The notes below the pieces were generated by a model. That model did not search any database. It was not told the DNA's origin and saw nothing but the letters and a program-made list of their open reading frames with translations. From Flavobacteriales bacterium (GTDB taxonomy: Bacteria > Bacteroidota > Bacteroidia > Flavobacteriales_D > Cryomorphaceae), in contig JAIVHQ010000016.1 in assembly GCA_020200995.1 (NCBI GenBank), positions 1 through 10,128 of the forward strand: a DNA stretch of 10,128 nt, written 5' to 3'. Position numbers and translations under genes: made by a program. Positions 1 through 5,603 of the stretch are shown here, one piece after another (the first letter of the stretch is position 1; each line of letters starts with the position of its first letter).

Positions 1-155
1 GGAGAGCGGCCGTGGTTGCGCTGATCCACGAGGTAGACGGTGTAGTGGTCGGCCAGTTTTTTTCCGAGGGTTAGCCAATTGTCGGAAGCGCCGAAAAGGC
101 CGTGGAGGATCACGAGGGGTTTTCCCTCGCCGAATTTTTGAAAAAACAGTTTCAT
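1..155 (-). CDS. alpha/beta-fold hydrolase, N-terminal fragment (cut by window edge)
   Basis: Reading the minus strand from the ATG at 155 gives 51 codons before the edge, beginning MKLFFQKFGEGKPLVILHGL. The HGLFG motif at residues 18-22 is the oxyanion-hole turn after strand 3 of alpha/beta hydrolases, and VDQRNHGRS at 43-51 is the conserved stretch after strand 4. Both resemble the YbfF-like esterase group, which is common in Bacteroidota. The nucleophile elbow, catalytic acid and histidine would lie beyond the edge, so neither catalysis nor substrate can be judged. The ATG overlaps the pdxJ stop codon (ATGA), so the gene is the second of a pair with pdxJ and is probably translationally coupled to it. 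No signal peptide is present; a cytosolic enzyme is expected. The family call is firm, the specific function is not. Confidence 0.85.
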   Translation of the reverse strand, partial: MKLFFQKFGEGKPLVILHGLFGASDNWLTLGKKLADHYTVYLVDQRNHGRS

Positions 156-865
156 CGCAGTGCTTTTAAGTAGAGTTTTACCGTGTTTTCGAGCCCGAGG
201 TAGAGTGCATCGCAGATCAATGCGTGGCCGATGGACACTTCGAGGAGTCCTTCGATCTGCTCGTGAAAGTAGCGCAGGTTGTGCAGGTCGAGGTCGTGGC
301 CTGCATTGATGCCCAGGCCGAGGTCGCGGGCCGCGGCTGCCGCGGCTTTGTAAGGAGCTATGGCGGCTTCTTTGTTTGCCGAAAAGGCGACCGCATAAGC
401 CTCGGTGTAGAGCTCGATGCGGTCGGTACCGGTCAGTGCAGCGGCCTCAACCATATCGGGAGAGGGGTCGGTGAAGAGACACACGCGACAGCCCAACTCT
501 TTGAGACGGGCCACGGTATCGGTGAGGAAAAATTTGTGTTTTTTTGAATCCCAGCCGGCATTGGAGGTTAAAGTATCGGGCGGGTCGGGCACGAGGGTGG
601 CTTGTTCGGGGCGGGTATCGGCCACCAATTTAAAAAATCGCTCGTCGGGATAGCCTTCAATGTTAAATTCGGTAGTGACAATCGGCTTGAGATTGTACAC
701 ATCACGTGTGGTGATGTGGCGCTCGTCGGGGCGGGGGTGAATGGTGATGCCCTGAGCCCCGAACCGTTGGCAGTCTTTCACCACTTTTTCGAGGTCGGGA
801 TTGTTGCCTCCGCGAGCATTTCGCAAGGTGGCTATCTTGTTGACATTTACGCTTAGCTTTGTCAT
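152..865 (-). CDS. pdxJ: pyridoxine 5'-phosphate synthase PdxJ
   Basis: This 237-residue protein is full length for PdxJ, the TIM-barrel enzyme that condenses 1-deoxy-D-xylulose 5-phosphate with 3-amino-2-oxopropyl phosphate to give pyridoxine 5'-phosphate, the last ring-forming step of the DXP-dependent vitamin B6 route. Diagnostic segments are VNKIATLRNARGG (8-20), the active-site loop TIHPRPDERHIT (41-52) with His43, NIE with Glu70, INAGHDLDLHN (186-196) with His190, and the phosphate-binding SIGHALI (211-217). By family knowledge the His/Glu/His set is catalytic. The N-K pair near the start, where enterobacterial PdxJ has D-H, is usual for Bacteroidota. The start is the ATG at 865, which gives the normal N-terminus. 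The stop overlaps the ATG of the downstream hydrolase by 4 bases. The gene is divergent from the CBS-domain gene across 79 bases. Identification is very secure. Confidence 0.97.
   Translation of the reverse strand: MTKLSVNVNKIATLRNARGGNNPDLEKVVKDCQRFGAQGITIHPRPDERHITTRDVYNLKPIVTTEFNIEGYPDERFFKLVADTRPEQATLVPDPPDTLTSNAGWDSKKHKFFLTDTVARLKELGCRVCLFTDPSPDMVEAAALTGTDRIELYTEAYAVAFSANKEAAIAPYKAAAAAARDLGLGINAGHDLDLHNLRYFHEQIEGLLEVSIGHALICDALYLGLENTVKLYLKALR
854..861 (+). promoter_or_regulatory. weak candidate -7 element for the CBS-domain gene
   Basis: The plus strand reads TAGCTTTG, an exact TAnnTTTG match, inside the first codons of pdxJ on the opposite strand and 83 bases before the CBS-gene ATG. 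TTG triplets at 837-839 and 840-842 are too close to be a standard -33 element. An exact eight-base match of this kind can arise by chance, so confidence is low. Confidence 0.22.
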
Positions 866-897
866 CTATTTCTAACTATATTGCGCCTTTGGCGGCA

Positions 898-905
898 CAA
901 ATGTA
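898..905 (-). promoter_or_regulatory. candidate Bacteroidota -7 element for pdxJ
   Basis: The minus strand reads TACATTTG here, an exact match to the TAnnTTTG -7 consensus of the Bacteroidota housekeeping sigma factor. It lies 33 bases before the pdxJ ATG, implying a short leader of about 25 bases. I see no convincing TTG -33 element at the usual spacing of about 19 bases, so the call rests on the -7 element and its position. Confidence 0.4.
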
Positions 906-944
906 AAGTTTAATCAACGCTTTTTGTTTTAACACCGAATACTT

Positions 945-1607
945 ATGCGTGCAGGAGATCTGATCAGCGATGAAATACCAACCCTCGAAGGCAGTGACAG
1001 TGGCTTGTTTGCCATGCAGTTGCTCGATGAGTACAAGATGAAACACCTCCCTGTGGTGGAGCACAACAGGCTACTGGGAATGATTTCGGATACGGCCGTT
1101 TACGAGATCGACAACCACGAGGCCCCCTTGCGGGAAATGAAAGATCACCTACAGCAAGTACATGTGGTGCAGGACCAGCATGTGTACGATTTGGTGAAGG
1201 CCGCCGCCGATTTTCAACTCAGTGCGGTACCCATCATTGACGGTAATGGCAACTATGTGGGCGTGGTGAGCATCTATTGCCTGGTTCGCGAATTGGCCAG
1301 AATCTCCGCCATTAACGATCCGGGCGCCATCATTGTACTTGAAGTGCCCCAGAAGGATTACAGCCTTTCCGAAATATCTCAAATTGTGGAGTCAAATGAC
1401 GCCCGAATTATAAGCGCAAATGTGACTTCTACCCCCGACAGCACCAAGCTGGATGTGACATTGAAAATTAATCTCAACAATATCGAGGGAATCATCCAGG
1501 CGTTAAACAGGTACGAATACGTGGTGAGCGCCTCGTATCACCAAGCGGGGTATGATGATATGATGCGCAATCGCTTTGATGAATTAATGCGCTACCTCAA
1601 TACCTGA
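945..1607 (+). CDS. CBS-pair protein with C-terminal ACT-like domain (AcuB-like)
   Basis: The 220-residue product has two CBS repeats, roughly 2-55 (LPVV at 35-38, GMIS at 45-48) and 66-118 (AVPIID at 94-99, GVVS at 106-109). They are followed by an ACT-like segment at about 127-196, with a beta-alpha-beta pattern from IIVLEV to EYVVSA. CBS pairs bind adenine nucleotides such as AMP, ATP or NAD(H), and ACT domains usually bind small metabolites, so a ligand-sensing regulatory role is likely; neither partner nor ligand can be read from the sequence. It has no signal peptide or membrane segment and should be cytosolic. The ATG at 945 gives a complete first CBS repeat. The gene leads the plus-strand series and ends 13 bases before the Omp85-like gene. 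A CBS gene beside pdxJ and nadK is a recurring flavobacterial arrangement. Confidence 0.88.
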   Translation: MRAGDLISDEIPTLEGSDSGLFAMQLLDEYKMKHLPVVEHNRLLGMISDTAVYEIDNHEAPLREMKDHLQQVHVVQDQHVYDLVKAAADFQLSAVPIIDGNGNYVGVVSIYCLVRELARISAINDPGAIIVLEVPQKDYSLSEISQIVESNDARIISANVTSTPDSTKLDVTLKINLNNIEGIIQALNRYEYVVSASYHQAGYDDMMRNRFDELMRYLNT

Positions 1608-1620
1608 CTCCTCCCTATTT

Positions 1621-3030
1621 ATGCGGAAGCTATTCTGCACAATGTGTTTACTCCTCTCAATCTCGGGCGCAATTCGCGCGCAAGAGGTGCAAGGAATTCC
1701 ACTCGATACGACGGGCGTGAAGCGCGTGGTCGACATAATTTTCGAAGGAAATAAGCTCACCAAAAAGCACATCATGCTCCGCGAATTCACTTTTGAAATC
1801 GGAGATGAGCTGATGAGGAGCAACCTGAAGGCCGCCATGAAGCAGACTAGCAATAACCTAATGAACCTTAGGCTATTCAATTTTGTGGACATGGAGTATG
1901 TGCAGGTCAATGACGATGAGGTGATTGTAATCGCGACCGTTCAGGAACGGTGGTACATTTATCCTGTGCCTATTTTTGAAATCGCAGAGACGAATTTTAA
2001 TACGTGGTGGGAGCGGAAGGAGCTCAGGTGGCTCAATTACGGCCTGTCATTAAAGCACAAAAATTTCAGAGGGCTGAATCAGAACATTGAAATCACCGCC
2101 CGCTTCGGCTATACCCGCAGGTTCAGCGCCTCGTATTCCGTGCCGAATCTCAATAAAAAACAAACCCTCGGGCTCGATTTGGGTGCCGGGTATTTTGAAA
2201 ACAACCAGACCGTTTGGAACACATTCGGCAATGAGCGGCAGTTTTACAATAATCCCGAGGACAAAGCCCGCCGCTGGTTTGAGTACCGCGCGGGGCTCAC
2301 CTACCGTGAAAATATTTATACCCGCCATGTATTCACAGCCTCATATCACGATGTGCGTGTGAATGATACCATTCCAAAGCTGAATCCCGAATACCTGCCG
2401 AGCCCGGGCACCGATAGCCAATTTTTGCGCGTGAGTTACCATTTGAGCTTCGACAACAGAGATTATCAGCGCTATCCGTTGAAGGGCCTTTTGCTTTACG
2501 CGTATTTGCAGCAGGACGGCCTGGGGCTTGTCAATAAAGACGGGCTCAACCTTTTTACCACCCAGGCCAGCTACCGCCACTACCACAAGGTAGGCGATCG
2601 CCTCTACCTGGCCCACGCCCTCACGGGAAAAGTGAATTGGTCGGAACCGCCCTATTATTTAGTGAATGCATTGGGCTATAACCACTTTGTGCGGGGATAC
2701 GAATTTTTCGTCATCGACGGTAGAAGGTTCGGATTGTTTCAGTCCAACCTCAAGTACGAAGTACTGAAGCCCAAGGAGATCACCCTGCCTTTCGTTCCGC
2801 CTCAATTTGGACAAACATTTGTGGCCCTCTACGCCAACTTGTTTTTTGATGCCGGCTATGCACACGGGCCACTTTATGCAGACGCGAATTCGCTCGTGAA
2901 TGAATACCTTTATAGCTACGGAGTCGGATTTGATGTCGTATCATACTACGACAAGGTAATGCGGATAGAAGGCTCGATCAACGGCCTTGGGAATGCTGCC
3001 GTCTTCTTTCATTTTAAACAATCGTTTTGA
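1621..3030 (+). CDS. single-POTRA Omp85-family outer-membrane protein (BamA/TamA-like, uncharacterised)
   Basis: This 469-residue protein opens with a signal peptide (about residues 1-20, cleavage probably after IRA). One POTRA domain follows at about 35-109 (VVDIIFEGNKLT ... LRLFNFVDMEYVQV). Next comes ERWYIYPVPIFE (109-120), a linker I recall from Bacteroidota members of this family. A beta-barrel fills the rest: DNRDYQRYPLKG (278-289) matches the Omp85 D-x-R...P-x-x-G strand motif, HFVRGY with VRGY at 357-360 is the Omp85 loop-6 signature, and the protein ends in Phe as a barrel beta-signal does. With one POTRA it is much smaller than BamA and more like secretion or translocation Omp85 proteins. 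It lies between the CBS gene and nadK, and its stop overlaps the nadK start. No FhaC-type plug helix or passenger gene is visible. Membership of the Omp85 superfamily is firm; function and substrate are unknown. Confidence 0.88.
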   Translation: MRKLFCTMCLLLSISGAIRAQEVQGIPLDTTGVKRVVDIIFEGNKLTKKHIMLREFTFEIGDELMRSNLKAAMKQTSNNLMNLRLFNFVDMEYVQVNDDEVIVIATVQERWYIYPVPIFEIAETNFNTWWERKELRWLNYGLSLKHKNFRGLNQNIEITARFGYTRRFSASYSVPNLNKKQTLGLDLGAGYFENNQTVWNTFGNERQFYNNPEDKARRWFEYRAGLTYRENIYTRHVFTASYHDVRVNDTIPKLNPEYLPSPGTDSQFLRVSYHLSFDNRDYQRYPLKGLLLYAYLQQDGLGLVNKDGLNLFTTQASYRHYHKVGDRLYLAHALTGKVNWSEPPYYLVNALGYNHFVRGYEFFVIDGRRFGLFQSNLKYEVLKPKEITLPFVPPQFGQTFVALYANLFFDAGYAHGPLYADANSLVNEYLYSYGVGFDVVSYYDKVMRIEGSINGLGNAAVFFHFKQSF

Positions 3031-3908
3031 AGAAAATCGCCATTTACGGAAAACCCGTCGATAACTTGCTGAACAGCGCCATGCACGACCTTTTCAGGAC
3101 CATGAAAGAGCGCGGCTTCCAGGTGCACGTTTACGAAAGATACGCCCGCTTCCTTGAGGAGAAGGGGCACATCCCGAGCGGCACGCCAACATTCAACCGC
3201 GAGAATGTGGAAATTGAAGAATTCGCTTTTTTGGTGAGTGTGGGCGGCGACGGAACTTTTCTCGATACCTCCACGATGATCGGCAAGTCGAATGTACCCG
3301 TGATCGGAATCAATGCCGGACGTCTCGGATTCATTTCCAGTGCTGAGGTAAATGAAATGGCTGCGGTGTGCGATGCCTTCACCGCCGGCACGCTCCGCTA
3401 TGAGAGGCGAAGTATGCTGCAGCTCAAGACAGAGATGGACCATTTTGCGCCACACAATTTTGCCCTCAATGAACTGACGGTGCTCAAAAAAGATACCGCT
3501 GCCATGGTGCGCATCGACGTGTCGCTTAATGATGGGTACCTTAATAGCTACTGGGCCGACGGGCTCATTGTGAGTACGCCTACGGGTTCCACAGCCTATT
3601 CATTGAGCTGCGGCGGCCCGATCATCATGCCGGGATCCGAAAATTTTGTCATCACCCCCATTGCCCCGCACAACCTTAACGTGAGGCCTGTGGTGGTGAG
3701 TAATACGGCCGAAATCAAAATCCGCGTCTCGGGGCGCAGTGAAAAATTCCTCATGGCACTTGACAACCGACCGTCTGATTTCGGCCCTGAGGAGACCCTG
3801 CGAATTACCCGTGCTCCCTTCGACCTGCGCATTATTCAACCTGACGGTCACAGTTTTTTGAACACCTTGCGAAACAAGCTGGCCTGGGGTTATGACAAAC
3901 GCAATTGA
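3027..3908 (+). CDS. nadK: NAD kinase
   Basis: The 293-residue product is an ATP-NAD kinase, which phosphorylates NAD+ on the 2' hydroxyl of its adenosine ribose to make NADP+. Family motifs are complete: KKIAIYGKP at the start, GGDGT at 73-77 with catalytic Asp75, GINAGRLGFI at 94-103, the NE pair at 148-149 that binds the nicotinamide ribose side, and DGLIVSTPTGSTAYSLSCGG at 178-197. The start is a TTG at 3027. It gives the conserved N-terminus, whereas the first in-frame ATG (residue 19) would delete the first beta strand. The TTG overlaps the stop of the upstream Omp85-like gene as TTGA, suggesting coupling by re-initiation. The protein is cytosolic. Identification is very secure; the start codon is likely but inferred. 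Confidence 0.96.
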   Translation: MKKIAIYGKPVDNLLNSAMHDLFRTMKERGFQVHVYERYARFLEEKGHIPSGTPTFNRENVEIEEFAFLVSVGGDGTFLDTSTMIGKSNVPVIGINAGRLGFISSAEVNEMAAVCDAFTAGTLRYERRSMLQLKTEMDHFAPHNFALNELTVLKKDTAAMVRIDVSLNDGYLNSYWADGLIVSTPTGSTAYSLSCGGPIIMPGSENFVITPIAPHNLNVRPVVVSNTAEIKIRVSGRSEKFLMALDNRPSDFGPEETLRITRAPFDLRIIQPDGHSFLNTLRNKLAWGYDKRN

Positions 3909-3923
3909 TCGCAACAAACACCT

Positions 3924-3931
3924 TATCTTTG
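3924..3931 (+). promoter_or_regulatory. candidate Bacteroidota promoter (-7 element) for the DUF6089 gene
   Basis: TATCTTTG matches the TAnnTTTG consensus exactly and lies in the 69-base gap between nadK and the DUF6089 gene, leaving a leader of about 40 bases. A TTG at 3905-3907 lies 16 bases upstream, slightly closer than the typical 19, and overlaps the nadK stop. Placement right after nadK suggests that the DUF6089-uppS-bamA-ompH genes can be transcribed independently of the upstream genes. Confidence 0.45.
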
Positions 3932-3977
3932 CATTTGAAGGTACATTGAGCAATATTCTTACTGCTTAGACGCTATT

Positions 3978-4808
3978 ATGACCGTGAATCGATTGCTATT
4001 TACAGGTTTCTTGCTTTTGACCGTTGGGCAGGCCGCCGCGCAGTACCACGAAGTGGGAGCAATGGCTGCACAGGCGCATTACATTGGCGAGCTCAATTCC
4101 TTCGGACATATACCCGATCGGTTTCAACTTGGTGGTGGCCTGATATACCGCTACAATATGTCGGATCGCTTCGCTTTCAAAAGCAGTATTCTTTACGGAG
4201 TTTTTCATGCAGACGATGCCGATTCGGACAGCGAGTGGCAGCGAAACCGCAACCTTTCCGTGCGCACGGGTATTTTCGAGGTGAGCGGTCAGATTGAAAT
4301 GAACTTTCTCACTTATGAAATAGGCGATTCGAGGCGTCCTACCTCGCCCTACTTGTTTTTGGGCTTTTCTATTTTCAGGTTTAACCCGCAAGCTCAATTT
4401 AATGACAGGTGGGTGGATCTTCAGCCCCTTGGTACAGAGGGTCAAGGCATCGGAGGCTTCGGGGATCGTTATCCCCTGACCCAGGTGAGTGTCCCTTTCG
4501 GAATTGGGTTTAAATTTAACATTTGGAGAAATTTTGGCGGTGCAGTTGAGTGGGGAATGCGGCGCACCTGGACCGATCACCTCGACGATGTGGGCGGAAC
4601 TTATGTAGACGCCGTGCTGCTCGAAGATCAAAACGGGCCTTTGGCAGCTATTTTGGCCGACAGAAGCCTCGCACCCACAGGGCCGGAGGGTACCAACACA
4701 GGGATGCAACGAGGAGAAACCAACCGCACGGATTACTACATTTTTGCCGGATTTATGATCACCTATAAGATTGGCAGACCACAGATCAAATGCCCGACAG
4801 CCTTATAG
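3978..4808 (+). CDS. DUF6089-family outer-membrane beta-barrel protein
   Basis: The 276-residue product has a signal peptide (about residues 1-21, cleavage near AAA/Q) and alternating hydrophobic/polar strands typical of a small outer-membrane barrel. The order of motifs matches the Bacteroidota DUF6089 family: HYIGELN near residue 34, GGGLIYRYNMSDRFAFK near 51-68, RNRNLSVRTGIFEVSGQIEMNF near 88-109, SPYLFLGFSIFRFNP near 122-136, and RRTWTDHLDDVGGTYVD near 194-210. A loop of about 40 residues rich in Gly, Pro, Thr and Asn (about 212-250) precedes the last strand, YYIFAGFMITYKIG. No enzymatic motif is present. Position directly before uppS and bamA is common in flavobacteria and hints at a link to envelope assembly, but no function is established that I can name. 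The start ATG at 3978 gives a clean signal peptide. Confidence 0.85.
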   Translation: MTVNRLLFTGFLLLTVGQAAAQYHEVGAMAAQAHYIGELNSFGHIPDRFQLGGGLIYRYNMSDRFAFKSSILYGVFHADDADSDSEWQRNRNLSVRTGIFEVSGQIEMNFLTYEIGDSRRPTSPYLFLGFSIFRFNPQAQFNDRWVDLQPLGTEGQGIGGFGDRYPLTQVSVPFGIGFKFNIWRNFGGAVEWGMRRTWTDHLDDVGGTYVDAVLLEDQNGPLAAILADRSLAPTGPEGTNTGMQRGETNRTDYYIFAGFMITYKIGRPQIKCPTAL

Positions 4809-4811
4809 TAG

Positions 4812-4846
4812 AAAGGTTTTGGTTATAGTTAAAATTTAAGACCTTT
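4812..4846 (+). other. possible RNA hairpin in the DUF6089-uppS gap
   Basis: The arms AAAGGTTTT (4812-4820) and AAGACCTTT (4838-4846) can form nine pairs in RNA, counting one G-U, around a 17-base loop. Only two pairs are G-C, the loop is long and no T-tract follows, so it is not a standard terminator. It ends 13 bases before the uppS start. It may be chance in AT-rich sequence. Confidence 0.25.
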
Positions 4847-4859
4847 ACACACGCAAAAA

Positions 4860-5603
4860 ATGGACCTCAAGGAGAAGATATCAAAAGAGCGCGTACCCGA
4901 GCACGTGGCTATTATTATGGATGGCAACGGGCGGTGGGCGAAAAACCACGGGGAAGCCCGTGTGTTTGGCCATATGAATGGGGTAAACGGCGTGAGAGAG
5001 GCACTGACAGGTGCAGGTGAGATTGGGGTTAAATACCTTACCCTCTATGCCTTCAGTACTGAAAATTGGGACCGTCCAATGGAGGAGGTCTCGGCATTGA
5101 TGGACCTTTTGGTGCAAACCATCGTCAAGGAAATCGATGCCCTCGAAGAGCGCAAAGTGAGGCTTATGGCTATCGGTGATCTGACACTGCTCCCCGAGCA
5201 ATGCCGAAAAGCACTCGAAGCTGCGATAGAACGCACCAAAGTGAATGATCGAATTACCCTGGTATTGGCTCTTAGCTACAGTTCGAGGTGGGAAATCACC
5301 AAGGCAGTGAAGCAAATTGCCGAATCCGTAAAAGCGGGAAACCTCAACCCTGAAGATATCAACCAGGAAACCATTCATACCTACCTTGAAACACGCGATA
5401 TACCTGATCCTGAGCTCGTGATTCGAACGAGTGGCGAAAAGCGTATCAGCAATTTTTTGCTTTGGCAAATTGCGTACAGCGAACTTTACTTTACTCAAAC
5501 GCTTTGGCCCGACTTTAAAAAAGAACACTTCTTTGAAGCTGTGATAGCCTATCAAAACCGTGAAAGAAGATTTGGAAAGATCAGTGAGCAAATTACGGTG
5601 TAA
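4860..5603 (+). CDS. uppS: isoprenyl transferase (undecaprenyl diphosphate synthase)
   Basis: The 247-residue protein is a cis-prenyltransferase that extends farnesyl diphosphate with isopentenyl diphosphate to the C55 carrier lipid used for peptidoglycan and other surface glycans. It acts in the cytosol at the inner membrane. HVAIIMDGNGRWAK (15-28) carries the Mg/diphosphate Asp21. FGHMNG (36-41), LYAFSTENW (62-70), ALSYSSRWEI (137-146) and RTSGEKRISNFLLWQ (189-203) are the remaining family blocks, all intact. Length is normal. The ATG at 4860 is the only start giving the standard short N-terminus. The stop at 5601-5603 lies inside the start of bamA, so the two are probably co-translated. 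uppS before bamA is the usual flavobacterial order. Confidence 0.97.
   Translation: MDLKEKISKERVPEHVAIIMDGNGRWAKNHGEARVFGHMNGVNGVREALTGAGEIGVKYLTLYAFSTENWDRPMEEVSALMDLLVQTIVKEIDALEERKVRLMAIGDLTLLPEQCRKALEAAIERTKVNDRITLVLALSYSSRWEITKAVKQIAESVKAGNLNPEDINQETIHTYLETRDIPDPELVIRTSGEKRISNFLLWQIAYSELYFTQTLWPDFKKEHFFEAVIAYQNRERRFGKISEQITV
5574..5579 (+). promoter_or_regulatory. purine-rich RBS candidate that favours the GTG start of bamA
   Basis: GGAAAG lies four bases before the GTG at 5584, inside the uppS coding region. The alternative GTG at 5560 has only AATCAAAACC-like sequence before it. The short spacing and the generally weak use of Shine-Dalgarno sites in Bacteroidota limit the weight of this. 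Confidence 0.3.

Noticed and set aside
224..856. Three overlapping plus-strand frames opposite pdxJ
   Set aside because: They are shadows of pdxJ, which is intact and conserved on the minus strand.
3996..4709. Long open frame of 237 codons on the minus strand opposite the DUF6089 gene
   Set aside because: It lies entirely antisense to a well-supported gene, has no recognisable domain or plausible start context, and its openness follows from the codon usage of the real gene.
4881..5591. Long open frame of 236 codons on the minus strand opposite uppS
   Set aside because: The sense strand encodes intact UPP synthase with all motifs; the antisense product resembles no family I know.
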